Source: JBBDYH01 sp040901795 (GTDB lineage Bacteria > Planctomycetota > Planctomycetia > Pirellulales > JALHPA01). From it: DNA of 64,000 nt. The stretch spans positions 1-64,000 of the forward strand of contig JBBDYH010000140.1 of the NCBI GenBank assembly GCA_040901795.1. The letters are read 5' to 3'. A program made the position numbers and the translations under genes. A model generated the notes under the pieces. That model was not told where the DNA came from. It was given only the letters and a program-made list of their open reading frames with translations, and did no database searches. Shown in pieces: positions 8,264 through 16,608 of this stretch (position 1 is the stretch's first letter; each line of letters starts with the position of its first letter).

Positions 8264-10012
8264 ATGTCCGCAGTCATGAAACCGCAGCTCGTCCTGACGC
8301 TTGCGGCGGCGCTTGTGTTCTTCACAAATCTCGGCCTGCCGCAATTGTGGGACGAAGACGAGCCCCGCAACGCCGCCTGTGCGCGCGAGATGCTCGAGCG
8401 CGGCGATTGGATAACGCCGACGTTTAATTACGAGTTACGCACGCAGAAGCCGGTGCTGCTGTATTGGCTGATGATGGCGTCCTATGCGCTATTTGGGGTC
8501 AACGAGTTTGCGGCGCGCTTTCCCTCTGCGGTTCTAGCCATTGGCACGACGCTGGTCACATTTCACCTCGGGCGGCTGTTGTTTAGCGTCCGCGCCGGCC
8601 TGTTGGCCGGGTTGATGATGGCGACTTGCCTGATGTTCGGCGTGGCGGGCCGAGCCGCCACACCGGACTCGTGCCTGATCTTCTTTACCAGTCTTGCACT
8701 GTTGGCCTTCGTATGGACCGTTTCGAGACGACCGTGTGCCACCGGCCAGGGTTCAGGGTTCGGGGTTCAGGGTTCAGTTATACTGCCCCGGCGCTGGTTC
8801 CATTTCGCCTTGATCTACAGCGCCATGGCCTTGGCGGTGTTAGCCAAGGGACCGATCGGAGTAGCGCTTCCGATAGCGATCATCGGCCTGTTCTTGTTGC
8901 TCGTGCATCGCGAGCAAGAGGAAACTGCAACGTCATGGACCGCGCGACTGGTTCTTTTCGCACGGCACTTCGCGGCGACGACATGGTCAATGCGACCGCT
9001 TACGATCGTGCTCGTCGTGGCCGCCATCGCGGGCCCTTGGTACGTTCTGGTAGACGTCCGCACCGGCGGGGAGTGGACCCGCGGGTTCTTCGGCGCCGAA
9101 AACCTCGGCCGCTTCCAGAACGCGATGGAAGGGCACAGCGGGCCGGTCGTTTACTACCTTGTGGCAATCCTGATTGGCTTCTTCCCCTGGTCGATCGTCC
9201 TGCCGGCAAGCGTTTGGTTTTCGGTTCGCGCAGCATTTGGCCGAACTGAGCGCAATCCGTCCTACCTGTTGCTGGTCTGTTGGGCCGGGGTTTGGATCAG
9301 CCTGTTCTCGTTCGCCAACACAAAGCTCCCCAGCTACGTGCTCCCCGCTTATCCAGCGGTGGCTCTTATGGCGGCCGCGTTTGTGGACCGCTGGCTGGCC
9401 GAGCCGGCCTGCGTGCCGCGCTGGCTGATGCACACCGCCTGGGCTTCGCTGGTGGTGGTCGGTGTAGGGATGGCGGTCGCGTTGCCGTTGGCAGCGCGGC
9501 AGTTTTTGCCAGGGGAGGAATTAATGGGGATGGTCGGGCTGATCCCGCTCGCGGGGGGCGTGCTAGCCATGGTTTTTACCCAATGCCAACGACCTACTCA
9601 CTGTGTTGCTGCGGTGACGGCAATGGCGATCCTGCTCTCTGCAAGCCTCTTCGCTGGCGTGGCGGTCCATGTCAGCCGCCACCAAAACAGCGCGTCGCTC
9701 ATCGAGATCGCCCAGCAGCAGTCAGGACGCGATGTTCGCCTGGCCACGTTTGCGCATCCCGAATCCAGCGTGATTTACTACGCGCGCGGCCGCGTCGAGC
9801 GCTACGATGAGCCAGGCGCCGTCGCGCAGTTCATCTCGGACTTTAACGGCCATGTCATCACGAACGACGATCGCTGGGACGAACTGCGGCCGCATCTGCC
9901 CCCTGATGTCGCGGTCATTGCACGTCAGCCGCGGTTCCTCAAGGACGGCGAGGTGCTGCTGCTGGGTCGCCGGATCCGATCCGCCGCTGTGCCGAGGCCG
10001 CCGCGTCGATAG
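8264..10012 (+). CDS. GT83/PMT-type membrane glycosyltransferase (ArnT-like)
   Basis: Integral inner-membrane glycosyltransferase of the dolichyl-phosphate-mannose mannosyltransferase/ArnT group, which moves a sugar from a polyprenyl-phosphate donor to an envelope acceptor. The 582-residue product has the expected first periplasmic loop acidic motif (LWDEDEPRNA) after TM1, then KPVLLYWLM and about 11 further hydrophobic segments, with FFPWSIVLP and a conserved KLPSYVLPAYPAVALM near residues 370-390. A short C-terminal soluble domain follows. A GGGTTCA heptamer array at 8749-8776 is translated in a loop between TM segments. It forms a set with the next two genes. The acceptor is unknown. Confidence 0.85.
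   Translation: MSAVMKPQLVLTLAAALVFFTNLGLPQLWDEDEPRNAACAREMLERGDWITPTFNYELRTQKPVLLYWLMMASYALFGVNEFAARFPSAVLAIGTTLVTFHLGRLLFSVRAGLLAGLMMATCLMFGVAGRAATPDSCLIFFTSLALLAFVWTVSRRPCATGQGSGFGVQGSVILPRRWFHFALIYSAMALAVLAKGPIGVALPIAIIGLFLLLVHREQEETATSWTARLVLFARHFAATTWSMRPLTIVLVVAAIAGPWYVLVDVRTGGEWTRGFFGAENLGRFQNAMEGHSGPVVYYLVAILIGFFPWSIVLPASVWFSVRAAFGRTERNPSYLLLVCWAGVWISLFSFANTKLPSYVLPAYPAVALMAAAFVDRWLAEPACVPRWLMHTAWASLVVVGVGMAVALPLAARQFLPGEELMGMVGLIPLAGGVLAMVFTQCQRPTHCVAAVTAMAILLSASLFAGVAVHVSRHQNSASLIEIAQQQSGRDVRLATFAHPESSVIYYARGRVERYDEPGAVAQFISDFNGHVITNDDRWDELRPHLPPDVAVIARQPRFLKDGEVLLLGRRIRSAAVPRPPRR
8749..8776. repeat. GGGTTCA heptamer array inside the GT83 gene
   Basis: Four heptamers (three GGGTTCA and one GGGTTCG) run from 8749 to 8776 and are translated in frame as a Gly/Ser/Val-rich loop. 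Same family as 4794-4821 and 41462-41489. Confidence 0.95.
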
Positions 10013-10037
10013 AATACGTTACGTTGTGCGTTTTGAT

Positions 10038-10068
10038 CGTGCCACTGCTCGCCGCGAGCAGTGCTACG
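10038..10068. repeat. CGTGCCACTGCTCG palindrome
   Basis: Palindrome with the arms GCCACTGCTCG and CGAGCAGTGCTAC upstream of the 10099 gene. Near-identical copies lie at 11151-11177 and 42705-42734. Confidence 0.85.
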
Positions 10069-10098
10069 AGCGAAAGTCGATCATCCCACGAAACCACC

Positions 10099-11121
10099 AT
10101 GGCGTCTTCTGAAGAAGCCCCTGACCGTCCCAAGCGCCGCTGGGGACTGCTCCTGCGCGTGCTCTTGAGTGGCGCGCTGTTGGGCTATTTGCTCTCCCGG
10201 CTCGATCGCGGCGCGCTGATCACGGCGATGGCCGACGTTGAAGTAACCGGCTGGCTCTTGGCGGTTCTTCTATATCTCCTCTCGCAAATCGCCAGCGGCA
10301 TTCGCTGGGCGACGTTGGCCCGGCCTGTCGGCTTTCAGCTCGGTTGGCTCCGCTTCCAGCAGCTTTACTTCGAGGGAATGTTCTTCAGCCTTTGTCTACC
10401 CTCGTCGATCGGCGGCGACGTGGTGAAGGCGCTGCGGCTGGGCGGTGACGGCCGGGGTCGTGTCCTGGCCGCTTGCACCGTGGTGGCCGACCGGGTCGCC
10501 GGACTATTGGCCATCATGCTGATCGGCTTTACGGCGTTGGCGCAGCGGTCGTACTCGCTCAGCGCGGCGCAGACGGCAGGCGTAGGCCTTGTGCTGACCA
10601 TCGCGGTGCTCGCCGGCACGCGGATTGGATTTGCCCTGCTCGATTGGCCGGCCGGCCGCATTCCGAATCATCATCCGATCGCCCACTACCTGGAACGCTT
10701 GCTCCCTTATCACCATCATCCGTACGTCTTTTGGGGCGCCATCGGTCTGGGTTTGGTCGTGCAAGGCTTGAACGTGCTGACGGTGATAGCGCTGGACCGC
10801 GCCCTCGGCCTCGATTTACCGGCGGAGGCCTATTGCATCGCCGTGCCGCTGGTGGGCCTGATGACGGCACTGCCGATCAGCCTCAACGGCGTCGGTGTTC
10901 GCGAGGGGGGGTTGGTGTGGATCCTCGCGACCTACGGTTTGACCGACGCGCTGGGCGTGGCCTTGGGCTTGTTATGGTTTTCCGTCACCGTGGCGACAGG
11001 TCTTATCGGGGGCCTGGTATATCTCCTCGGCCCGCCGCTCAAGAAGCCCGAGAAGGATTCTTTGGCGACGACCCAAGACGATCCCGATCAAGAAGCAGCC
11101 TATTGTTCGGCCGTGAACTGA
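10099..11121 (+). CDS. UPF0104/LPG-synthase-type membrane protein (flippase-like)
   Basis: A 340-residue inner-membrane protein of the lysylphosphatidylglycerol synthase TM family (PF03706), often called a flippase-like domain. Motifs of the family are visible: RWATLARPVG, a central SLCLPSSIGGDVVKALRLGG, RVLAACTVVADRV, and near the C-terminus PISLNGVGVREGGLVW, with about eight hydrophobic helices. It lies between a GT83 enzyme and a polyprenyl-phosphate GT2, which suggests it handles a lipid-linked sugar, though no member of this subfamily is assigned that role here. The ATG at 10099 avoids the upstream repeat that keeps the frame open. It lacks the soluble aminoacyl-transfer domain of MprF. 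Confidence 0.8.
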   Translation: MASSEEAPDRPKRRWGLLLRVLLSGALLGYLLSRLDRGALITAMADVEVTGWLLAVLLYLLSQIASGIRWATLARPVGFQLGWLRFQQLYFEGMFFSLCLPSSIGGDVVKALRLGGDGRGRVLAACTVVADRVAGLLAIMLIGFTALAQRSYSLSAAQTAGVGLVLTIAVLAGTRIGFALLDWPAGRIPNHHPIAHYLERLLPYHHHPYVFWGAIGLGLVVQGLNVLTVIALDRALGLDLPAEAYCIAVPLVGLMTALPISLNGVGVREGGLVWILATYGLTDALGVALGLLWFSVTVATGLIGGLVYLLGPPLKKPEKDSLATTQDDPDQEAAYCSAVN

Positions 11122-11150
11122 GAACCACTTACAAAACGGAATCGCCCATG

Positions 11151-11177
11151 TGCCACTGCTCGCCGCGAGCAGTGCCA
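11151..11177. repeat. TGCCACTGCTCG palindrome, copy 2
   Basis: Copy of the 10038 palindrome, ending 13 bases before the start of the GT2 gene, so it could fold over that gene's leader. Confidence 0.85.
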
Positions 11178-11190
11178 CGGCAAGGATGCC

Positions 11191-12195
11191 ATGAAAATCT
11201 CGGTCGTCGTTCCTGTCTTCAACGAACAAGAGAACCTGCAACGATTATATGATGCTGCCTCTCCCGTGCTCGATGCGCTCCCGCACGACTACGAACTGCT
11301 CTTCGTCGACGACGGTTCAACCGATGGCTCATACGACGCGCTAAATCGACTCGCAGCGGCCGACCCGCGAGTCAAAGTCGTCCGCTTCCGCCGCAACTTT
11401 GGCCAGACCGCGGCGATGAACGCCGGGCTGCATCTGGCCACCGGCGAGGTGATCGTCACCATGGACGCCGACCTGCAGAACGACCCGCTCGATATCCCGC
11501 TTTTGCTGGCCAAGCTCGACGAAGGCTACGATCTGGTCCACGGCTGGCGAAAGCACCGGCAAGACGCGCTGGTGAACCGCAAGCTCCCGTCAAAAATCGC
11601 CAACTGGCTGATCTCGCGCGTAACTGGATTTCCGGTACACGATTTGGGTTGCACGCTGAAGGCGATGCGCCGCGACGTCGCGCAGGATCTGCAGCTCTAC
11701 GGCGAGATGCACCGCTTTATTCCGATCCTGGCCCACTGGCGCGGCGCTCGCTGCGCGGAGGTCGTCACTCGTCATCATCCGCGGCGGTTTGGGCAATCGA
11801 AGTACGGTCTTTCAAGAACGACGCGCGTGCTGCTCGACCTGATCACGGTCAAGTACATGACGCAGTACATGACGCAGTACTTGACCAGTCCGATGAAACT
11901 CTTCGGCAAAATCGGTCTCTTGTCAGGCGCAGTGGGCCTGATTGCCGGCGTGGCGACGATCGCCATGAAACTCGCCGGCGGGGTCGATATGACCGGCAAC
12001 CCGCTGTTGCTCTTGAGCGTCTTTGCGGGGTTTGTCGGAATGCAGTTCTTGGTGCTCGGGATGCTCGGCGAGTTGGGCGTGCGGACCTATTACGAGAGCC
12101 AGAACAAACAGCCGTATACGATTCGCGAGGTAATTAACTTTGAATTGCTCGATGAGCAAGTCCCGCCTAGAGTTACTCACCGCCGCGCGGCCTGA
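11191..12195 (+). CDS. GT2 polyprenyl-phosphate glycosyltransferase (DPM1/ArnC-like)
   Basis: Membrane-bound GT2 enzyme expected to make a polyprenyl-phosphate sugar on the cytoplasmic face. The catalytic GT-A domain has VVVPVFNEQENL, LLFVDDGSTDGS, RRNFGQTAAMNAG and the metal-binding TMDADLQNDPLD. RRFGQSKYGL lies near residue 200, followed by two C-terminal TM helices (IGLLSGAVGLIAGVATIAM and LLLLSVFAGFVGMQFLVLG). It would supply the donor for the GT83 enzyme upstream. A 12-bp direct duplication at 11854-11877 encodes YMTQ twice just before the first TM helix. The 334 residues are normal for the family. Confidence 0.92.
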   Translation: MKISVVVPVFNEQENLQRLYDAASPVLDALPHDYELLFVDDGSTDGSYDALNRLAAADPRVKVVRFRRNFGQTAAMNAGLHLATGEVIVTMDADLQNDPLDIPLLLAKLDEGYDLVHGWRKHRQDALVNRKLPSKIANWLISRVTGFPVHDLGCTLKAMRRDVAQDLQLYGEMHRFIPILAHWRGARCAEVVTRHHPRRFGQSKYGLSRTTRVLLDLITVKYMTQYMTQYLTSPMKLFGKIGLLSGAVGLIAGVATIAMKLAGGVDMTGNPLLLLSVFAGFVGMQFLVLGMLGELGVRTYYESQNKQPYTIREVINFELLDEQVPPRVTHRRAA

Positions 12196-12197
12196 CA

Positions 12198-12256
12198 ACG
12201 TAGTCCTCTCGCTCCGCGAGAGGATGCATCATCACGCGGAGCGTGATGGCTACACT
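12198..12256. repeat. CTCTCGCTCCGCGAGAG palindrome pair
   Basis: Two neighbouring palindromes (CCTCTCGCTCCGCGAGAGG and CATCACGCGGAGCGTGATG) bracketed by GTAG and CTAC fill the space between the convergent GT2 and floA genes. A related composite lies at 38343-38396. Confidence 0.8.
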
Positions 12257-13268
12257 ACTTCCCATTCCGGCTGACCGTCTCAAAATTCCCTTGCCGGAAT
12301 GCCTCGGCCATGGCGCGGGGGACTTCGGCTTCGGCCAGCACGACGCGGGCGCGGTTCTCGGACACGGCGGCTTTCATTTCCTGCTCGCGTGCGATGGCGA
12401 AGGCGCGCCGCTCCTCGGCCTTGGCGCGCGCCACGCGCGTGTCGGCCTCGGCCTGGTCCGCCTGCAAGCGGGCGCCGATGTTCTCCCCCACATCGACGTC
12501 GGCGATGTCGATCGAGACGATCTCGAAGGCGGTGTTCGAGTCCAAACCGCGCGAGAGGACCGCCTTCGAAATCCGGTCGGGGTTCTCCATCACCTGCGCG
12601 TGGCTCGACGCCGAACCGATGGCGGTGATGATTCCCTCGCCGACGCGCGCGATGATCGTCTCTTCGGTCGCCCCGCCGATGAGCCGCGGCAAATTCGTCC
12701 TCACCGTCACGCGGGCACGCACGCGCAGCTCGACGCCGTTCTTGGCGATGGCGCTCAAAAACGTCTTGCGACTGGTCTCGGCGTCGGGACAGTCGATGAC
12801 CTTGGGATTGACGCTGGTTTGCACGGCGTCGAGCACATCACGGCCCGCCAGATCGATCGCGGCGGCACGGTCGAAATCCAGATCGAGGTTCGCCCGGTGC
12901 GCGGCGATAATTGCACGCACGACGCGTGGCACGTCGCCGCCGGCCAGGTAATGGGCTTCGAGCCGCCGTGTGGTGATCGGAGCGGCCGGATCGTTGGCCA
13001 CACCCGCCTGACGCGCCATGATCCGGGACTGTACGATGACGCGCGCGTTGACCTGCCGGAAGCTCATGCCGATCAAGCTCATCAGGCTCACGCGGGAATT
13101 CGACATGTAGGCCTGGAACCAGATTTTGCCGTAGGTGAGTACGACCAACAGCAGCACCAGGCCGATGACGATCAGGACCGCGCCGCCAACCAGAATCCAG
13201 AGCGTGTCGGCGTTCTCGCCTACTTTCTCGGCGAGTTGGGCGAAGAGAACGGGCAATTGTTGAAGCAT
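12255..13268 (-). CDS. floA: Flotillin-like protein FloA
   Basis: Membrane-associated scaffold of functional membrane microdomains. The 337-residue product has an N-terminal hairpin TM segment (TLWILVGGAVLIVIGLVLLLVV), a SPFH-like core (MSLIGMSFRQVNARVIVQSRI, AGGDVPRVVRAIIAAHRANL, DFDRAAAIDLAGRDVLDAV, FEIVSIDIADVDVGENIGARLQ) and a C-terminal Ala/Glu-rich coiled coil (QADQAEADTRVARAKAEERRA). Length and motif order match FloA/YqfA (UPF0365). FloA is often next to an NfeD-type gene; none is seen here. The ATG at 13268 has no clear ribosome binding site. Confidence 0.93.
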   Translation of the reverse strand: MLQQLPVLFAQLAEKVGENADTLWILVGGAVLIVIGLVLLLVVLTYGKIWFQAYMSNSRVSLMSLIGMSFRQVNARVIVQSRIMARQAGVANDPAAPITTRRLEAHYLAGGDVPRVVRAIIAAHRANLDLDFDRAAAIDLAGRDVLDAVQTSVNPKVIDCPDAETSRKTFLSAIAKNGVELRVRARVTVRTNLPRLIGGATEETIIARVGEGIITAIGSASSHAQVMENPDRISKAVLSRGLDSNTAFEIVSIDIADVDVGENIGARLQADQAEADTRVARAKAEERRAFAIAREQEMKAAVSENRARVVLAEAEVPRAMAEAFRQGNFETVSRNGK

Positions 13269-13589
13269 GGGAGTAGCAGCAATACGCGGACGAGGTGATG
13301 AACCAGCGGAACTTTCTCAGCATAACGCGGCAAAGGCCCGTTTGCTACCAAGAGATAGGCCCGGAGGGCCGACAGGCAATAGCCCGGCCCGTGAGGGCCG
13401 GGAAAGCGCGCGTTTTGATCGGGTTAGGTCCGGAGGACCGGCACTGCGGCCCGCAAGTGTCGGCCCTTCGGGCCTCGTGTCGAGCTTGGTTGCTTTGTCC
13501 CCGGCCTCACGGCCGGGGCTACTTCATGTCGGTCCTCCGGACTTATCGCGAGCGAATTCGGGCTGCAGCACTGAGCGCGTACATATTAC
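13269..13589. repeat. Intergenic palindrome mosaic between floA and mnmA
   Basis: No gene is supported here. The interval is built of several short GC-rich palindromes: GGCCCGGAGGGCCG near 13358, GCCCGGCCCGTGAGGGCCGG near 13382-13402, GGTCCGGAGGACCGG near 13429-13443, and the CCCCGGCC/GGCCGGGG family at 13499-13518. It lies upstream of floA (minus strand) and downstream of mnmA. Confidence 0.7.
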
Positions 13590-14810
13590 TCACTCGATCC
13601 AGCCGCCGCCCAGCACCCGATCGCCAACGTAACAAACGGCGGCCTGGCCGGGCGCAACGCCGTAGCGCGGCTCATCGAGCCTGACCTCAAAGCGGCCGTC
13701 TTCCAGCGGCGTCACGGTGCCCGGCGCCGCGCTGCTGTTGTAGCGGATTTGGACCTCGCACGCGAACGGTGCCTCGGGCTCCTCGATCAGCCAGTTCGCG
13801 CGGTTGGCGGTGAACGTAAAGCGCGCAAGCTCGTCACGTCTGCCGACCACAACGCGCCGTGTGCCGGCCTCCAAACGTACGACATACCGTGGCTCGCCAA
13901 AGGCAACGCCCAGCCCCTTGCGTTGGCCGATCGTGTAACCTTCGAGGCCCTCGTGCCGGCCGACGACTGTGCCGTCGGTGGTGACAATCTCGCCCGAAGT
14001 GTCCTCGTCTCCACGTCGGCGGCGGACGAAGTCGGCATGGTCCCCGCTGGTCACGAAACAAATCTCCTGACTGTCGCGCTTGTCCGCCACGCGGAGACCC
14101 ATGTTGGCGGCGCTTGCGCGGATCTCCTCTTTCCGATAACCGCCCACCGGCAATAACATTCGTGACAAATACCGCCGTGCGATGCCGAACAACACATACG
14201 ACTGGTCCTTTCCAGTATCCACACCGCGAAACAGCTCGGGCGACAGACTCGCTGCAACGCAACTACGAGCTGTTAGCTCGCAGCTATTGGACGATTCGTC
14301 CTTTAACCCCGGCCTTCCGGCCGGGGCTATGCGGGCATAATGCCCCGTCGCCACGTACTCCGCCCCCACGCTGTCGGCGAAGTCGAACAGCTTGCCGAAC
14401 TTCAGCCAGTTGTTGCACATCACGCAAGGGTTCGGCGTCCGGGCGGCGGTGTACTCCTCGACGAAGTAGTCCATGATCCGCCCAAACTCTTGCTGAAAGT
14501 CGAGGGCGTAAAACGGGATTTCGAGCCGGTCCGCAATGCGGCGGGCGTCGTCGGCATCCGCAGCGCTGCAACAGCCCTGCTTGTGGTCGAGCCGCGTGGA
14601 AACGACAGGCAGCAACGACGAGGACACGTAGGACGGATTGCCAATCCGTCCTACATCGGATGAGGCCTCTGCCTCCGACGCGCATGCCACCGCGCTCGCT
14701 TCGCCATGGCGCATGAAGACGCCGATCACCTCGTGCCCCTGCTCGCAGAGCAAATGGGCCGCGACGCTGCTATCGACGCCACCCGACATGGCTAAGACGA
14801 TGCGGGGCAT
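13590..14810 (-). CDS. mnmA: tRNA 2-thiouridylase MnmA
   Basis: Thiolates U34 of tRNAs for Lys, Glu and Gln in the cytoplasm. The 406-residue protein starts MPRIVLAMSGGVDSSVAAHLL (PP-loop). It keeps both catalytic cysteines, in NPCVMCN and in EICFVTSGDH, and has FGIARRYLSRMLLPVGGYRKEEIR and YTIGQRKGLG. It is some 40 residues longer than usual because three palindromic repeats are translated inside it: at 14628-14654 (encoding VGRIGNPSYV), 14307-14326 (encoding AGRPG) and around 14266-14280. The start at 14808-14810 is the usual one; the frame is open a further 120 bases upstream. Confidence 0.96.
   Translation of the reverse strand: MPRIVLAMSGGVDSSVAAHLLCEQGHEVIGVFMRHGEASAVACASEAEASSDVGRIGNPSYVSSSLLPVVSTRLDHKQGCCSAADADDARRIADRLEIPFYALDFQQEFGRIMDYFVEEYTAARTPNPCVMCNNWLKFGKLFDFADSVGAEYVATGHYARIAPAGRPGLKDESSNSCELTARSCVAASLSPELFRGVDTGKDQSYVLFGIARRYLSRMLLPVGGYRKEEIRASAANMGLRVADKRDSQEICFVTSGDHADFVRRRRGDEDTSGEIVTTDGTVVGRHEGLEGYTIGQRKGLGVAFGEPRYVVRLEAGTRRVVVGRRDELARFTFTANRANWLIEEPEAPFACEVQIRYNSSAAPGTVTPLEDGRFEVRLDEPRYGVAPGQAAVCYVGDRVLGGGWIE
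14266..14326. repeat. Palindromes inside mnmA (copy of the GGCCTTCCGGCC family)
   Basis: A 15-bp palindrome CGAGC, TGTTA, GCTCG at 14266-14280 is followed by CCCCGGCCTTCCGGCCGGGG at 14307-14326. They are translated in frame as a linker between the HYARI segment and the KDQSYVLFG segment. Confidence 0.85.
14628..14654. repeat. Perfect 27-bp palindrome inside mnmA
   Basis: GTAGGACGGATTG, one base, CAATCCGTCCTAC: arms of 13 bp without mismatch. Translated on the minus strand as VGRIGNPSYV, between the first strand-helix unit of MnmA and the GCCSAADADDA segment. Confidence 0.95.
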
Positions 14811-15937
14811 GAAGTGAAGGGAGTAGGGGGTAGAGAGTCGGAAGGCAAATTGCAGTCTATGCGTCAGTGAGTGCGCGAACAAGCGGACCTGTTGGAGTTC
14901 AGGCTTCAGCCTGCTCCCTGGGCAGCGCATTGTGATGGATTAACAGCGGCTACAGGGGCAACGCTGCAAACACGGCTCCACCCGCCCGAGGCGGGCGGTG
15001 GCCGAGAGATGCAGCGCGTGCCAGGGATCTGGTTTGCAAACGTCGCTCCACCCCGGCAAGCGGGGGCGGAGGCGAGAGGCGTGACTTGCCCGGACGAATT
15101 AGTGCGCATCGGGATTGGATTTTCGCGAAAATTAATCGAATCACGGATTTTGCGCACTAATTTGGTCGTGGCCGCGGCGGGTGACTTGCCGCAAGGCCTT
15201 ATGGGAGGCCAGGATCGAGCGATTGTCTTGCAAAGGGGCCGGGCGAATTGCTGCGCTTTTGTATGCGCCTTATTGCGCAGGAGATAGGGGGCTGCAGACG
15301 GCGATAGGGAGATGGAGAAAGGGGAGTTTTTCATTTGGCGGAGTTGTTGCACAAAAAAGGGGGTTGAGCGGAAAAAACGCCGCGTTGCGAGGCGCTATCC
15401 AGTGGTGCTAAGTCTTCATGCCAGGATGGTTTATAGCGATGGATTCAGCCGGTGTGGCGGGGAGTTTTTTGCAATTCTGAACGCACTTTGAAGCGAGTGG
15501 GGGAAGTGTTTCACGCAAAGGCGCAACGGCCGCAAAGTACGGACAAGGCCGCCGGTAATATGTCGGCGCACACGCGCGCGACGACGGTGTCGAGTGCATT
15601 CGACAGTGGAATGACTTGTCAATGAGCGAAGAGGCGCGAGCTAGCGCCGCCGTTTGAACACGCGTATACTACCGTGTCTGTCGGCGTTTGTCAAGGCGTT
15701 TTTTGGGCCACTGCCGCCACTGGTGAACGCCGACGGCGGTTCCACTTTTCCCCTTGAGTCCCGGCGGGACGCCGATCATGTAGCCCAGCCCGCGAGTACC
15801 GGGTTTGTTCAGAATCATTTGGCGGCTATTCCATGCTGCCCGGTGCCGAATCGGATGCACCAGCGTATGTTGCGCGCAAAAAATGGTCCAGAGACGCTGG
15901 GTGATCGCTCCCGACTCCTCTCGCTGTCTGGGCTCGC
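14811..15937. other. Long gene-poor interval with repeats and a 66-bp hairpin element
   Basis: No gene is convincingly supported in 1.1 kb. From left to right it holds a heptamer array of AGGGAGT-like units at 14818-14838, eight bases upstream of mnmA; a GTTGGAGTTC palindrome at 14891; two copies of a CAAACNNNGCTCCACCC-type repeat at 14960-15075; an inverted repeat at 15097-15162; GGAGATAGGGGG-type sequence at 15281-15325; and a CACGCAAAGGCGCAACGG-type tract near 15511. A weak minus-strand frame at 15669-15947 (92 codons, TTG start, GAGGAA upstream) follows the 15938 gene, but no family was recognised in it. Confidence 0.55.
15097..15162. repeat. 66-bp element with perfect 12-bp terminal inverted repeats
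   Basis: AATTAGTGCGCA at 15097-15108 is exactly complemented by TGCGCACTAATT at 15151-15162. A second small palindrome (TTTTCGCGAAAA) lies near the centre. It is AT-rich against its GC-rich surroundings. It could be a small non-autonomous element or a strong transcribed hairpin. Confidence 0.8.
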
Positions 15938-16588
15938 TCACGGCCAAATCTTCCTCCGGTCGTCCTCGACATCGACAAGGTGCTCATGCTCCAACGATGG
16001 TTTGGAACCGGTAATCAATTGATTGTACTTCTGAAACAATTCCGCAATCGTGTCAATCGACGCGTTCAGGTCGCGATAGAAAACTTTTGTTCGAAACCTC
16101 TTCTCCTGGGTGTGACCGATTACCTTGTCAACCAAGGATTTCACCGGTTTCACGGCCCGCTTCAGGCGTCGAATATCCTTGTTAATAACGTTGCGCGGGA
16201 ACAGGCGAGCGCCGGCTCTTCCGATAAGTCGATCAAAATCTCGATTCGCGAATCGCTCACGTACGATTTTCCGTTTATAGCCTGCGACAAATCGCTCTCG
16301 AGTCAGCAGCTGGTTGTTAGCAGCCAGCTCATGTAGAAGAACGGCCATAGAGATGACTTCCCAGCGCCGGTTTGGTGGTTCGGCGATTCGGCGAATTGCG
16401 GTCGCAGCATATGCGACATAGTTGTTTGCCATCCAGTTGGCCAGGTCGGTGGCTAAGTATTGGTTTGCGGCCGTACGGCCCCACGCCTCTTGGGCCCTCC
16501 GGAATACTTCTCGACTCACCAAGAGCTGAGCCAAGTCTTCGATTCGCGTGAGAATCGCATTCCAGCGACGAAACAGCGTTGCAGACAT
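15938..16588 (-). CDS. Helical protein of unknown function, restriction-modification companion
   Basis: A 216-residue, mostly helical soluble protein that starts 20 bases after the stop of the large restriction-modification gene on the same strand, so the two are probably co-transcribed. Features seen: NQYLATDLANWMANNYVAYAATAIRR near residue 45-70, RWEVISMAVLLHELAANN, and near residue 150-185 VIGHTQEKRF followed by FYRDLNASIDTIAELFQKY. The last part resembles the layout of HEPN/AbiU2-type proteins (a polar-His motif followed by a long helix), but the canonical R-X4-6-H is not clear. It could be an immunity, regulatory or toxic partner. Family assignment is tentative. Confidence 0.75.
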   Translation of the reverse strand: MSATLFRRWNAILTRIEDLAQLLVSREVFRRAQEAWGRTAANQYLATDLANWMANNYVAYAATAIRRIAEPPNRRWEVISMAVLLHELAANNQLLTRERFVAGYKRKIVRERFANRDFDRLIGRAGARLFPRNVINKDIRRLKRAVKPVKSLVDKVIGHTQEKRFRTKVFYRDLNASIDTIAELFQKYNQLITGSKPSLEHEHLVDVEDDRRKIWP

Positions 16589-16608
16589 TGACTCAAATGG
16601 ATGATTGA

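Noticed and set aside
14906..15352. A 148-codon minus-strand gene
   Set aside because: It is composed of repeat sequence and the 66-bp hairpin, with an amino-acid pattern unlike a folded protein.
15669..15947. A third gene of the restriction cassette (92 codons)
   Set aside because: It has a TTG start and a GAGGAA site, but no recognisable family and an atypical composition; kept only as a remark.
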